The notes beneath the pieces were generated by a model. That model was given only the letters and a program-made list of their open reading frames with translations. It was not told the DNA's origin and did no database searches. A DNA stretch of 64,000 nt, from assembly GCA_958296105.1 (NCBI GenBank), contig OY282441.1:2253800-2317799 (forward strand), read 5' to 3'. The DNA is from an uncultured Dehalococcoidia bacterium (GTDB taxonomy: Bacteria > Chloroflexota > Dehalococcoidia > Lucifugimonadales > UBA1123). Positions within the stretch are counted from its first letter, which is position 1. Every line of letters begins with the position of its first letter. The position numbers and the translations under genes are program-made. Below are positions 42,194 to 56,039 of the stretch, piece after piece.

Positions 42194-42614
42194 TATCATT
42201 CCTTCGCAATGCGCCGCAGCGCGTGGTGATGCCCGTTCCGAAATGGCGTTTCAGGCGCTGGAAAGATATCATCAGAGACATCGGCTGTCAATCGGCGCAA
42301 TGCGCCGCAGCGCGTGGTTTCGCCAAAAATCCAACGCGCGCATACGCAAACCAGCGGCTTTTCAGGTAGAAGAATGCCTCAGAGGATATCCTCTCCCCTA
42401 TTATCGCCCTTGACTGTAAACAGATCGGATCCTATACTCCGAGTTGACAAGGGTGATGTGCCTCCTTTGGGGTTCACGCTGTAGGGTCCCTTGATTTGTC
42501 TACAGTAGCCAACCACCTAGTTGAGGGGGGATGGGTTGCTGTGTTCATTCGCATTTTCTCACCACTTCAGCACAATGTCGTGATTGAGTTGTACTATCAG
42601 TGGAGGCGGCGCCA
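42194..42614. other. Intergenic region with a 23-base direct repeat
   Basis: CGCAATGCGCCGCAGCGCGTGGT occurs twice in this gap (42205-42227 and 42296-42318), 91 bases apart. Both lie in the leader of the binding-protein gene and could be operator sites. The rest of the gap (42319-42614), including the stretch before the Panacea-like gene, shows no supported gene or clear promoter to me. Confidence 0.6.
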
Positions 42615-43169
42615 ATGGAACTCAGGCAACAGCTTATTCTGCGGGTGCTGGAGGAAGCGGGAAGACAGATGAGCACCGCACTGGTCAAGCTCGTATATCT
42701 AGTCGATTATGTCCACTACCAGCACTACGGCGAGACAGTAACGGGTTTCCATTACTGCTGGGACCACTACGGCCCAAACGCTGTTGGTCATGGAATAGTC
42801 CGCGAGGCTAACGAACTGGCTTACCAAGGCCTAATACGTTGCCACGAACGCCCCAATGTCTACGGGGGGACCACGTCCATATACTGGGTCGATTCTCCCT
42901 CCGGCGTCCGGCTCACCCCCGAGGCAGAGCAGGTCTTGAGTGATACGCTCGCTGTCCACGGTGGACTTAGTCTGAACGATCTCATCGAAGTGTCCAAGCA
43001 GACAGAACCCTTCCAACGCATCGGTCAATATCAGATCATAGAGATGGAGCAGACAGCGCCAGCTGCCGAGGAGTGGTCTCCCAACTATGAGACGGTTCTT
43101 AGAGAACTTGACGACCCGAACACCCTAGTTACATTGGAGGAGCTACAGGAGCGATGGGTTGCAGGCTAG
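42615..43169 (+). CDS. Panacea-domain (SocA-like, DUF4065) antitoxin candidate
   Basis: 184 residues. ALVKLVYLVDYVHYQHYGETVTGFHYCWDHYGPNAVGHGI matches the Panacea signature: KLxYLxD, then a short YG and pIxGxxY...yGP segment. Panacea proteins neutralise many unrelated toxins. The ATG at 42615 was chosen: GGAGG is eight bases upstream, while the GTG at 42600 overlaps it. A toxin-like gene follows after a 71-base gap. C-terminal residues are acidic and helical. Confidence 0.7.
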   Translation: MELRQQLILRVLEEAGRQMSTALVKLVYLVDYVHYQHYGETVTGFHYCWDHYGPNAVGHGIVREANELAYQGLIRCHERPNVYGGTTSIYWVDSPSGVRLTPEAEQVLSDTLAVHGGLSLNDLIEVSKQTEPFQRIGQYQIIEMEQTAPAAEEWSPNYETVLRELDDPNTLVTLEELQERWVAG

Positions 43170-43177
43170 TGTAATGC

Positions 43178-43298
43178 AAATCAAATTTGGCCCCAACGCT
43201 TGTCGATTCCTAGTTGAGGAGTCCCGAGGAGTAAATGGCTATGATAACGGAAATCAAATTTGGCCTCCGCTTTGGCCCCCGCGCTTGTAAATTTCTAG
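43178..43298. repeat. Partial duplication of the toxin-like gene start
   Basis: AAATCAAATTTGGCC...GCTTGT..ATTCCTAG (43178-43213) is repeated in altered form at 43251-43298. An ORF at 43174 reads MQIKFGPNACRFLVEES, similar to EIKFGLRFGPRACKFLDAQ of the downstream gene, so the start of the gene seems to have been duplicated and one copy broken by frame. Confidence 0.6.
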
Positions 43299-43549
43299 AC
43301 GCCCAAACCCATAGCGCCCGCTCCAAGCTCATTGACGACGTCGCGTATTTGCGACAGTACCCTTACCCTTACCTTCAGGCTGACGATTCTTCCATAGTGC
43401 CTTTCATTGCTCCCCCGGCGGTCATGCGTAAGTGGTCAGACGCTTGCCATTGGATAATCTACCGCATCGTGAAGCCAGCGGTGGGTAATCCATGTCTCGT
43501 AATAGTCAATATAGGCTGTGCCGAAGAACCTCCCAGTATATATAGGTAA
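43241..43549 (+). CDS. RelE/ParE-like toxin candidate
   Basis: 102 residues. FGPRACKFLDAQTHSARSKLIDDVAYLRQYPYP gives the two-helix start of RelE-like proteins (AxxFL...R..i...l..L...P), and WIIYRIVKPAVGNPCLVIVNIG the late beta strands, but the typical catalytic Arg/Lys set is weak. The ATG at 43241 has GAGGAG nine bases upstream; the ATG at 43235 is too close to it. It follows the Panacea-like gene, which supports a toxin-antitoxin reading. Confidence 0.5.
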   Translation: MITEIKFGLRFGPRACKFLDAQTHSARSKLIDDVAYLRQYPYPYLQADDSSIVPFIAPPAVMRKWSDACHWIIYRIVKPAVGNPCLVIVNIGCAEEPPSIYR

Positions 43550-43668
43550 CTCTAAGTAGCTTTATTCAACGTAATTTGCCCTCGTCTATATGCGGATGAG
43601 AGATTTGGGATTCCCAATCTGCATGACGGTCTATGGCTCAGGTGGAGACTTTTGCAACTCCCGCGAGA

Positions 43669-43697
43669 TTGACACAACTTTCACAAAGTGCTATATT
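43669..43697 (+). promoter_or_regulatory. Promoter for the second glutamine synthetase gene
   Basis: A perfect TTGACA (43669-43674), 17-base spacer and TATATT (43692-43697). Leader length would be about 107 bases. No convincing four-box operator is present here, in contrast to the first glnA. Confidence 0.75.
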
Positions 43698-43810
43698 GCG
43701 GCAATAATTTTCTGCCACGCTCCGCCGTCGAACCGCCCCCATCGAAGGCGGGCATATTCAGAGGTCTGTAACGTCGGCCCGCGTCGTTCACTCGATTCTA
43801 GGCTCTCCTT

Positions 43811-45145
43811 ATGGTTGACCGCGATCAGGCAATCGAATACGCCTTGAAAGAGGCCAGAGACAACGATGTCAAGTTCATCCGACTCTGGTTCACCGATATC
43901 TTGGGCAACCTCAAGGGCTTTGCGATAACGGTCGAGGAGCTGGAATCGGCGCTGACCCGGGGGATGGGCTTCGACGGCTCCGCAGTCGAAGGGTTCGCGC
44001 GCGCGGATGAGAAGGACCTCTACGCCCTGCCCGACCCCAACACCTTCGCCATTCTGCCTTGGCGTCCGCGCGAGAACGCAGTGGCAAGGGTGTTCTGCGA
44101 CATCATCACCCCTGACGAGTCGCCATTCGAGGGCGACCCGCGTTTCGTGCTGCGCCGAAACATCGAGCGCGCCGCCAGAATGGGCTACACCTACTACGTG
44201 GGTCCCGAGATCGAATACTTCTACTTCGGCTCCGACTCTTGCCCCAGCCCACTGGACGGCGGCGGTTACTTCGACCAAGGCGCCACCGACCTCGCCACCG
44301 ACCTGCGCCGAGAGACGGTTCTCATGCTCGAAGAGCTTGGGATTCCAGTCGAGGCAAGCCATCACGAGGTCGCGCCGAGCCAGCACGAGATAGACCTGCG
44401 CCACACCGACGCCCTGACCATGGCCGACACCGTGATGACCTACAAGCTGGTGGTCAAGGAGATCGCGCAGCGGCACGACTGCTACGCCACCTTCATGCCC
44501 AAACCCATCGCCGAAGTGAACGGCAGCGGCATGCACATCCACCAGTCGCTGTTCGAGGGCGGGCGCAACGCCTTCTACGACGATCGAGATGCCGAAAGAC
44601 TCTCCGACACAGCCAAGCGCTTCATCGCCGGGCTGCTCACGCACGCCAGAGAGATCAGCGCGGTCACCAACCAGTGGGTGAACTCCTACAAGAGACTGGT
44701 TCCCAACTTCGAGGCGCCGGTTCACGTCACTTGGTCAACTGTCAACAGGGCCGATCTCGTGCGCGTTCCCGCCTTCAAGCCCGGCAGGGAGGAGTCCAGA
44801 CGCATCGAGTACCGCTCACCCGATCCCGCGTGCAACCCATACCTCGCCTTCAGCGTCATGCTGGCAGCCGGACTCGAGGGCATCGAGCGCGAGTACGAGC
44901 TTCCCGACCCCGCCATGTTCGGCGTGTTCGAAATGAGCGAAGCGGAGAGATCGGCTCACGGCATCGAGTCGCTGCCCTCCAACCTGCTGGAAGCGCTCAG
45001 GCTCACCGAGCGGAGCGAGCTAGTCCGCAGAGCGCTCGGAGATTCCGTATTCAGAAGTTTCGTGGAAAACAAGAAGATCGACTGGGAGCGGTACAGGTCG
45101 CAGGTTACCGACTACGAGATAGCGCGATACCTGCCGACGCTGTAA
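43811..45145 (+). CDS. glnA: Glutamine synthetase, type I-alpha
   Basis: 444 residues. [44 protein letters not shown] and [15 protein letters not shown] are the GS active-site blocks. The C-terminal [27 protein letters not shown] lacks the Tyr of GSI-beta, and the last residues [15 protein letters not shown] resemble the end of B. subtilis-type GSI-alpha. It directly precedes gltB. Two different GS classes in one locus suggests division of labour (regulated versus constitutive). Confidence 0.93.
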   Translation: MVDRDQAIEYALKEARDNDVKFIRLWFTDILGNLKGFAITVEELESALTRGMGFDGSAVEGFARADEKDLYALPDPNTFAILPWRPRENAVARVFCDIITPDESPFEGDPRFVLRRNIERAARMGYTYYVGPEIEYFYFGSDSCPSPLDGGGYFDQGATDLATDLRRETVLMLEELGIPVEASHHEVAPSQHEIDLRHTDALTMADTVMTYKLVVKEIAQRHDCYATFMPKPIAEVNGSGMHIHQSLFEGGRNAFYDDRDAERLSDTAKRFIAGLLTHAREISAVTNQWVNSYKRLVPNFEAPVHVTWSTVNRADLVRVPAFKPGREESRRIEYRSPDPACNPYLAFSVMLAAGLEGIEREYELPDPAMFGVFEMSEAERSAHGIESLPSNLLEALRLTERSELVRRALGDSVFRSFVENKKIDWERYRSQVTDYEIARYLPTL

Positions 45146-45222
45146 ACTCCAGTATCGGACGGCATCCCCGCCAAACTCCCTGCCCCAGATGCCCCACCAT
45201 CCGCCAAGACAAGGTAATCGCT

Positions 45223-49776
<4,554 letters not shown>

Positions 49777-49782
49777 GACATA

Positions 49783-51249
49783 ATGGGAAAACCCACAGGA
49801 TTCATGGAGTGGGCGCGACATGCCCCCTCCGCGCAGGACCCCTCTCAGCGAACGCGCCACTGGCGCGAGTTCTACAGCGCATGGTCCGAAGACGATGCCC
49901 GCGCTCAGGGCGGACGCTGTATGAACTGCTCCGTCCCCTTCTGCATGGGCGGATGCCCGCTGGGCAACATCATCCCCGACTTCAACGATCTCGTCTATCG
50001 CGGCAGGTGGCGCGAGGCGCTCCACGAGCTTCACTCCACAAACAACTTCCCCGAGTTCACCGGTCGCATATGCCCCGCGCCGTGCGAGGGTTCGTGCGTC
50101 CTGAACATCAACGACGACCCCGTAACCATCGAGTACATCGAGAAGGCAATCGCGGATCGTGGCTGGCAGGAGGGCTGGATCGTGCCGGAGCCGCCGTCCT
50201 CGCGCACCGGCAGGAGCGTTGCCGTCATCGGATCGGGGCCGTCCGGCTTGGCAGCCGCTATGCAGCTCAACCGCGCCGGCCACTCCGTAACCGTGTTCGA
50301 GCGCAACGAGTACGTCGGCGGTCTGCTGAGACTGGGCATACCAGAATTCAAGCTGGAGAAGCGAGTCGTCCGGCGGCGCGTGGAGCAGATGGAAGCCGAG
50401 GGCGTCGTCTTCGAGACTGGCGTCAACGTCGGCCAAGACTTCCACGCCGAGCGGCTAACGGCAGAGTTCGACGCCGTCTGTCTGACGGGCGGCTCCACCG
50501 TAGCGCGCGATCTGCCCATCCCCGGACGGGAGCTTCGCGGCGTCCATCTCGCGCTGGAGTACCTGACCCAGCAGAACCGCGTCAACGAAGGGCAGACCTT
50601 CGCCCCGTCCGAGCGCATAGCCGCCGAGGGCAAGCGCGTTCTCGTGCTTGGCGGTGGAGACACCGGCTCCGACTGCGTGGGTACGGCGCATCGGCAGGGC
50701 GCGGAGGTGGTCTATCAGTTCGAGCTTCTGCCGGAGCCGCCCCTCGTCCGCCGAGACGATAACCCGTGGCCACAGTGGCCGCTGATCCTGCGCACCTCGT
50801 CTTCCCACGAGGAGGGCGCAGTGCGAGACTACGACATCCTCACCAAGAGCTTTTCCGGTTCCGGCGGCGTTGTCCAGAAGATGACCGCCGTCCGCCTCGA
50901 TTGGGGCGCGCCCGACGCCGGCGGACGCCCCCCCATGATCGAGCTGCCCGACTCCGAGTTCGAGTTGGAAGTCGATCTGGTCTTGCTCGCGCTCGGCTTC
51001 CTGCACCCTCAGAGAGAGGGTATGCTGGAGCAGCTAGGCGTTGCGCTGGACGGTCGAGGCAACGTAGTCACCTCCGCCAGCAAGATGACATCCGTTCCCG
51101 GAGTATTCGCCGCCGGAGACATGGCTCGGGGCCAGTCCCTGGTGGTATGGGCGCTCGCCGAGGGCAGAGAGGCTGCGCGCGGCATAGACGAGTACCTGAT
51201 GGGCAAGACGACCCTGCCCCACTCCGTAGGCACAGTGCCGGTGATGTGA
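49783..51249 (+). CDS. gltD: Glutamate synthase small subunit
   Basis: 488 residues. It passes electrons from NAD(P)H via FAD and two [4Fe-4S] clusters to GltB. The N-terminal cysteines are in GRCMNCSVPFCMGGCPLGN and ICPAPCEGSCVL; FAD binding VIGSGPSGLAAAMQLNRAG; NAD(P) binding VLGGGDTGSDCVGTAHRQG; C-terminal GVFAAGDMARGQSLVVWA. It begins six bases after gltB. Confidence 0.95.
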   Translation: MGKPTGFMEWARHAPSAQDPSQRTRHWREFYSAWSEDDARAQGGRCMNCSVPFCMGGCPLGNIIPDFNDLVYRGRWREALHELHSTNNFPEFTGRICPAPCEGSCVLNINDDPVTIEYIEKAIADRGWQEGWIVPEPPSSRTGRSVAVIGSGPSGLAAAMQLNRAGHSVTVFERNEYVGGLLRLGIPEFKLEKRVVRRRVEQMEAEGVVFETGVNVGQDFHAERLTAEFDAVCLTGGSTVARDLPIPGRELRGVHLALEYLTQQNRVNEGQTFAPSERIAAEGKRVLVLGGGDTGSDCVGTAHRQGAEVVYQFELLPEPPLVRRDDNPWPQWPLILRTSSSHEEGAVRDYDILTKSFSGSGGVVQKMTAVRLDWGAPDAGGRPPMIELPDSEFELEVDLVLLALGFLHPQREGMLEQLGVALDGRGNVVTSASKMTSVPGVFAAGDMARGQSLVVWALAEGREAARGIDEYLMGKTTLPHSVGTVPVM

Positions 51250-51348
51250 GGGGACACGGCTCTACTGGCAGAAGATTCGCGGACATACCAAGTCGGCTAT
51301 ACGCAATACCCCATTCGGCTGCTAGGCTCGTCAGCCTTCTGTCCCTCG

Positions 51349-52891
51349 TCAGCGACACAAAAAGCTGAGTTCGAGCCTGCCTCTCCATGGATTCTTGAAT
51401 TCGTCGGTGGCGTCGCGCAGAGCGAATCTCAGATCTGCCATGTGGTAATTGGGCGCGAGATCGATTGGTTCGAGTGGCTGGGCGGAGTCTTTCATTCTGT
51501 CCAGCAGACACCGCATGTCTTTGATGAATCCAATCGGGATTCTTTCAGTGGACCTGTCCAGACCGCCCAAATAGAAGTCGCCGCCATCGAGTTGTCTTTC
51601 CAGTATCTCTGCTACCGGCGCCCCTAGTGTTTCGCGCAAGCTGGAGATGGCGTTGCCAATGGACGCCCGAACATGCGCGCGCTTCTGTCGATAGGTTCTA
51701 AGGTTATCGCCTTTCACCTGATCGAAGTGAGTGAACGCGACCCCGAGTTTGTGTCCGTGTCCGCTGCTGCCTACGGAGAGCAGCAGCGCCAGCGCCGCCG
51801 CTTGCATGGGCGACTGCGCGTTGTCCACCAGCAGGATCATGTCCGCTTCGGCGAACTTCTCCGTCACTTTCGTGGAGATGCTGTTGGCTTCTTTCTTGGT
51901 ATTTGATAACGTTACTTCACGGTAGTCAACCAACTCACAGGAGGAATCAAATTGGATTACGATAAGATAAGGAGTGAGGTATACATTGAGCGTCTGCTCG
52001 ATGAGAACTTCGTCTCCACTGGGGACGACGCGGACTTCGTGCTGACCGCCAAGGTGACCCAGGCTTTGAGGCGGCGCGCCGACAGGGAGGGGAAGTTCGA
52101 GGAGTTGTGCCACACCGAGTACGTCTGGGGCTGGCCTCTCAACAAGCAGGTCACCCGCAATCTCATTTCTCGCACGCTTGGAGTTGTCAGCATACCTGCT
52201 GATGCTTCCAACGACTCGAGGTATCCGGGAGTCAAGTGGGTGGTTCCCACTGACCCCAAATTCGACCTCAGCGACTGCCGTCGGACATAAAAGTGATCGC
52301 CGCCTTGAACGGAGCGTCCGCGGTGACTATCTCGATGTCGGCTATTGTGGTCTTGGCTGTCGATGTGGAAGGGAATCGGTCTCGTCCGGGGTGCGATCCG
52401 ATTAGCTGGCGCAGCAGGGTTGTCTTTCCCGCGCCTGTCGAGCCGACCAGCATCACGCGCGCGTATCCATCGTCTGTTGAGGGGAGCGGGATGATTCCCC
52501 GCTGATTCCAAGACTTGACTTTGCCTACCTCTATTCCGTCATAGAAGGCCGAGACGACGACGCTGTCGAACTGTAGGGCCGCCTCCTCGCGCCTGTCCAG
52601 ACTCCACCAAGATTGATCGGCAAGCAGAATGTCGAGCTGCGCCACGAGCCTATCCGCTTCGGTGTCGTCCTGAGTCCCCAGCCCGCGCCGAACTTTCAGC
52701 CCGTACTTGCCCCGCGCGTCTCTGCTCCACCACACGCGGGGTTTCGAGTACACTGCGATTCTGCGGCGAGATCGTCCGCCATGACATCCAACGGCGACGC
52801 TTGCCCCTCGAACCGCGTATAATACGAGTGCAAGATCGGACGTGATCCGAAAGCCAAACCAAAATCGCAGTGAGGAGGAACACCATGACAA
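51349..52891 (-). pseudogene. P-loop GTPase-like gene with a frameshift
   Basis: The N-terminal frame (52891 down to the stop at 52268) has a helical leader and the P-loop VMLVGSTGAGKTTLLRQL, then FKAAITFMSDGS and a stop. Shifted by one base, the reading continues openly through EVEFGVSG... and the late segments ADMILLVDNAQSPMQAAALALLLSV and GVAFTHFDQVKGD, the GTPase-like switch and specificity regions, to a stop at 51349. One inserted base or two lost bases near 52268-52275 would explain it. It may be a true pseudogene or a sequencing/assembly error. The start codon is uncertain. Confidence 0.65.
52818..52823 (+). promoter_or_regulatory. -10 element upstream of the hydroxyacid dehydrogenase gene
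   Basis: A perfect TATAAT, 61 bases before the ATG at 52885; no good -35. The sequence CGTATAATACG is near-palindromic and also gives TATTAT on the other strand, so it could serve the divergent GTPase-like gene. Confidence 0.35.
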
Positions 52892-53901
52892 TGAAGATAT
52901 CCGTCATCTCAGGAAGCGGAGAGGCGAACACCGAGCTAATCGAGGAGCAGATCCAGGGACTGGACTACGAGCTAGAAAAGTTCGAGTGCGCCAGCGACGG
53001 CGAGGCAATCGAGGCGATGGCGGGCGCCGACATAGTAATCAACGCCGGCGTGCCGCTCTCGCGCGAGGTGATCGAGGAGACCGAAGGCGTGCAGGCGATT
53101 CTCGTCGGCAGCCACGGCTTCAACCACATCGACCACGAGGCCGCCACCGATCAGGGCATCATGGTCGTCAACTCCGCCGGCTTCTGCACCGAAGAGGTCT
53201 CCAACCACGCCATAACCCTGCTGCTGGCGTGCGCCAAGAAGCTCACACAGCTCAACGATCTGGTCAAAGCCGGCAAGTGGGGCGCGGAGACGCGCGCCGC
53301 CATCATGCCCATGGCGCCCATCTACGATCAGACGCTGGGGCTGGTCGCCTTCGGCAACATCGCCCGCGCCACCGCGCGCAAGGCGCAGGCTTTCGGCATG
53401 GACGTCATCGCCTACGATCCGTACTGCCCGCCTTGGATCGCGCGCGAGTACAGGGTCAGGCTCGTCGGCAGCCTCGAAGAGCTGGCGGCGGAGTCAGACT
53501 TCGTCTCCGTCCACACGCCGCTCAACAACCAGACGCGCGGGATGCTGGGCGAGAGCTTCTTCAGCGCGATGAAGCCCACCGCGTACTTCGTCAACACCTG
53601 CCGCGGCCCCGTGGTGGACGAGGCAGCGCTGATCGCCGCCCTAGACGCCGGCGAGATAGCGGGCGCTGGACTCGACGTGTTCGAGGAGGAGCCGACGTCT
53701 CCGGACAACCCGCTGCTGAAGATGGACAACGTGGTCGTCACCCCCCACTCGGCGGGGTCGTCGAACCTGTCGCGGATACGCTCCGGCGTTCAGGTCGGCC
53801 ATGAGACCGGTCGCCTGCTGAACGGAACCTTCCCGATGTCCGTGGTCAACCCCGAAGTGCGCCACGCCATAGAGTCCCGCCCCGCGGCGACTAACGTGTA
53901 G
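52885..53901 (+). CDS. D-isomer-specific 2-hydroxyacid dehydrogenase
   Basis: 338 residues. The NAD-binding loop is GLVAFGNIARATARKAQAFGM, with the usual GxGxxG altered; catalytic residues: Arg in NTCRGPVVDEAAL, Glu in LDVFEEEP, His in VVTPHSAGSS. It is related to phosphoglycerate dehydrogenase and to C-terminal-binding-protein-like enzymes, without an ACT domain, so SerA is not assigned. AGGAGG is six bases before the ATG at 52885. Confidence 0.88.
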   Translation: MTMKISVISGSGEANTELIEEQIQGLDYELEKFECASDGEAIEAMAGADIVINAGVPLSREVIEETEGVQAILVGSHGFNHIDHEAATDQGIMVVNSAGFCTEEVSNHAITLLLACAKKLTQLNDLVKAGKWGAETRAAIMPMAPIYDQTLGLVAFGNIARATARKAQAFGMDVIAYDPYCPPWIAREYRVRLVGSLEELAAESDFVSVHTPLNNQTRGMLGESFFSAMKPTAYFVNTCRGPVVDEAALIAALDAGEIAGAGLDVFEEEPTSPDNPLLKMDNVVVTPHSAGSSNLSRIRSGVQVGHETGRLLNGTFPMSVVNPEVRHAIESRPAATNV

Positions 53902-53912
53902 CGGGTGCTGGT

Positions 53913-53946
53913 GGGGGCGCCGTCCATCGCCGCGGACGGCGCCCCC
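53913..53946. terminator. Convergent stem-loop after the dehydrogenase
   Basis: GGGGGCGCCGTCC and GGACGGCGCCCCC form a 13-bp perfect stem with an 8-base loop between convergent genes. T-runs are lacking on either side, so it may act on RNA stability or as a weak terminator. Confidence 0.6.
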
Positions 53947-53955
53947 GCTTCATCA

Positions 53956-55854
53956 TCAGCCAGCCGCTGGTATGGCGGCCGCATCTTCGTGGCTGACTAC
54001 GCGCCCGTTGGTATAGACGATGCCGTCCTCGCAGCGCGACTCCACGCGCCCGCTGTCGAACTGCTCATCGTACAGCTGCGCGTACAGCCCGCGCCGCGCC
54101 AGAAGATCGGAGTGCGCCCCGCCCTCGACGATTCTCCCTTGGTCTATCACGAACACCACGTCCGCCGACATGATGGTGGATAGGCGGTGCGCGATGGCGA
54201 TGGTCGTCTGCCCAGCCATCAGCGGCTCCAGCGCCGTCTGCACTTGGCGCTCGCTCACCGTGTCCAGCGCGGAAGTCGCCTCGTCTAGGATGAGTATGCG
54301 CGGGTCGTGCAGAATCACGCGCGCTATCGAAAGCCGCTGGCGCTCGCCGCCCGACAGCCTGTATCCGCGCTCGCCGACAACCGTGTCGTACCCGTCCGGC
54401 AGCCCCGCGATCCAATCGTGTATGAACGCCGCCTTAGCCGCCGCCTCGATCTGTTCCTGCGTGGCGTCCGGCTTCGCGTACAGCAGGTTGCTGCGCAGCG
54501 TGGCGTTGAACAGGTAGCTGTCCTGAGTGACGTATCCCACGATACCCGCCAGCGACTCCAGCTTGAAGTCGCGCACGTCGGTTCCGTCTATCCGCACCGC
54601 GCCGTCGGTGGGGTCGTACAGGCGGGGTATCAGGTACGAGATGGTCGTCTTGCCTGCGCCGCTCGGCCCCACGAACGCCGCAAGCTGGCCCGGCTCGATC
54701 TGGAAGCTCACGTCGTCCAGCGCCCAGCGGCGGGATCCGTTCTCATCCCGCTGCCCTCCGTTCCGCGCGCTGTACGAGAGGCGCACCGACTCGAAGCTGA
54801 CGCGCCCGCGCACGTCTCGAGGATCCACCGCCTCCGCTCCCGGCCTGTCCTCTATCTCCGGCTCGATGTCCAGATAGCCGAATATCCGCTCGAACAGCGC
54901 CAGCGACGACCTCAGCTCCACCGACACCTCCATCAGGTTGCCAATCGGAAAGTACAGCCTGAACTGGAGCGTGGTGAACGCCACGATGGTGCCGGCGGTG
55001 ACGCTGTACGAGAATCTGCCCGTCAGCAGGTATCCGGCCATTACGTATATGACCACCGGCGCCAGAGAGAAGAATATCTGGACGGTGGTGAAGAACAGCT
55101 GGCCTGTCATCTGGCGGCGAACGGCAAGCATAGCCATGCGCTCGTTCTCGTTGTGGAAGCGCTCGATCTCCTGATTCTGCCTGCCGAACAGCTTGGCGAG
55201 CATGATTCCCGATACGGACAGCGTCTCCTGCGTGATCGCCGTGACCTCGGCGGCGGCCTCCTGAGCCTCTGCGGTCACCCGCCGCCGCCGCTCGCCCACG
55301 TACTTCGACAGGAACATGAAGAACGGAATCGCCACCACAGAGACCGCCGTGAGCTGCCAGGACATCACCGCCATCGCCGCCAGCGTGCTGATGAATATGA
55401 CCGTGTTGGAGAGTACGCTGGACAGGGTGCTGGTGACCACAGTCTGAATGCCGCCCACGTCGTTGGCGATCCTCGACTGGATCTCGCCTGTGCGCGTGCC
55501 TGTGAAGAAGCCCAGCGACAGCCTCTGCATATGACTGTACAGCCGGTCGCGCAGGTCGCGCATCACCCGCTGACCCACGATGTTGGTCAGGTACGTCTGG
55601 AAGATGCCGAGAATGCCGCTGAATATGGTAACGCCGACCATGACCCCCGCGATCGTCCACAGAAGGCCTATGTCCGGCGCGCCGCTTTCCGGGAACAGCG
55701 CGCTGTCGAAGATCGTGCGAATCAGTATGGGGTTGACCACACCCAGCCCCGCAGTCGCCAGAATCAGCGCGACCACCACCGCCACTTGCGCCGCGTATGG
55801 GCTGAACGCCGCCGCCGCCCGGCGGACCACGCCCCGCTCCGATTGTACGGACAC
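53956..55854 (-). CDS. ABC exporter, fused permease-ATPase (MsbA/LmrA-like)
   Basis: 632 residues. Residues 1-300 hold six membrane helices; then the ATPase with Walker A VGPSGAGKTTISYL, Q-loop YVTQDSYLFNATLRSNLLY, signature LSGGERQRLSIARVIL, Walker B ILILDEATSALDT and His in IAHRLSTI. Probably a homodimeric exporter of lipids or drugs. The start is GTG at 55854 with GGAGG upstream. A polar linker follows the ATPase. Confidence 0.92.
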   Translation of the reverse strand: MSVQSERGVVRRAAAAFSPYAAQVAVVVALILATAGLGVVNPILIRTIFDSALFPESGAPDIGLLWTIAGVMVGVTIFSGILGIFQTYLTNIVGQRVMRDLRDRLYSHMQRLSLGFFTGTRTGEIQSRIANDVGGIQTVVTSTLSSVLSNTVIFISTLAAMAVMSWQLTAVSVVAIPFFMFLSKYVGERRRRVTAEAQEAAAEVTAITQETLSVSGIMLAKLFGRQNQEIERFHNENERMAMLAVRRQMTGQLFFTTVQIFFSLAPVVIYVMAGYLLTGRFSYSVTAGTIVAFTTLQFRLYFPIGNLMEVSVELRSSLALFERIFGYLDIEPEIEDRPGAEAVDPRDVRGRVSFESVRLSYSARNGGQRDENGSRRWALDDVSFQIEPGQLAAFVGPSGAGKTTISYLIPRLYDPTDGAVRIDGTDVRDFKLESLAGIVGYVTQDSYLFNATLRSNLLYAKPDATQEQIEAAAKAAFIHDWIAGLPDGYDTVVGERGYRLSGGERQRLSIARVILHDPRILILDEATSALDTVSERQVQTALEPLMAGQTTIAIAHRLSTIMSADVVFVIDQGRIVEGGAHSDLLARRGLYAQLYDEQFDSGRVESRCEDGIVYTNGRVVSHEDAAAIPAAG

Positions 55855-55963
55855 CGCTCGTTCACCTCCGACTTGCGCTCGAGACCGCTCGCGTTGACTT
55901 TAACCTTACACCCCATCAGCGCGCGCCGCTACGCTCGACTGCGGCCCGAGCGTCTGTGAAATC

Positions 55964-55972
55964 TGGTACAAT
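55964..55972 (+). promoter_or_regulatory. Extended -10 promoter of the RND exporter gene
   Basis: TGG-TACAAT is an extended -10, 68 bases before the ATG at 56040, in the gap shared with the divergent ABC exporter gene. Confidence 0.4.
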
Positions 55973-56039
55973 TCCGCTGTCCGCGCCTCGCCGCGCGGCT
56001 CGTCCAAACCAAACACGAACGCGGAGACACGTATCCAAC

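Noticed and set aside
43174-43290. A 38-codon ORF as a separate toxin gene
   Set aside because: It resembles only the first residues of the next gene and then leaves the frame, so it was treated as a broken duplicate.
43654-43669. GlnR-like boxes before the second glnA
   Set aside because: Only two poor boxes (GCAAC, GAGAT) are in register; the next positions do not match, unlike the four-box sites.
44239-45222. Long in-frame extension upstream of gltB
   Set aside because: It overlaps the second glnA in another frame and is full of Arg/His, the look of an out-of-frame reading. GltB homology begins at the ATG at 45223.
53913-53946. Strong intrinsic terminator
   Set aside because: The stem is excellent but there is no T-run on either strand; kept only as a lower-confidence stem-loop.
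54307-55959. A 550-codon open frame on the plus strand
   Set aside because: It lies entirely antisense to the ABC exporter gene, whose motifs are complete; the Arg/His-rich translation is typical of antisense shadows in GC-rich DNA.
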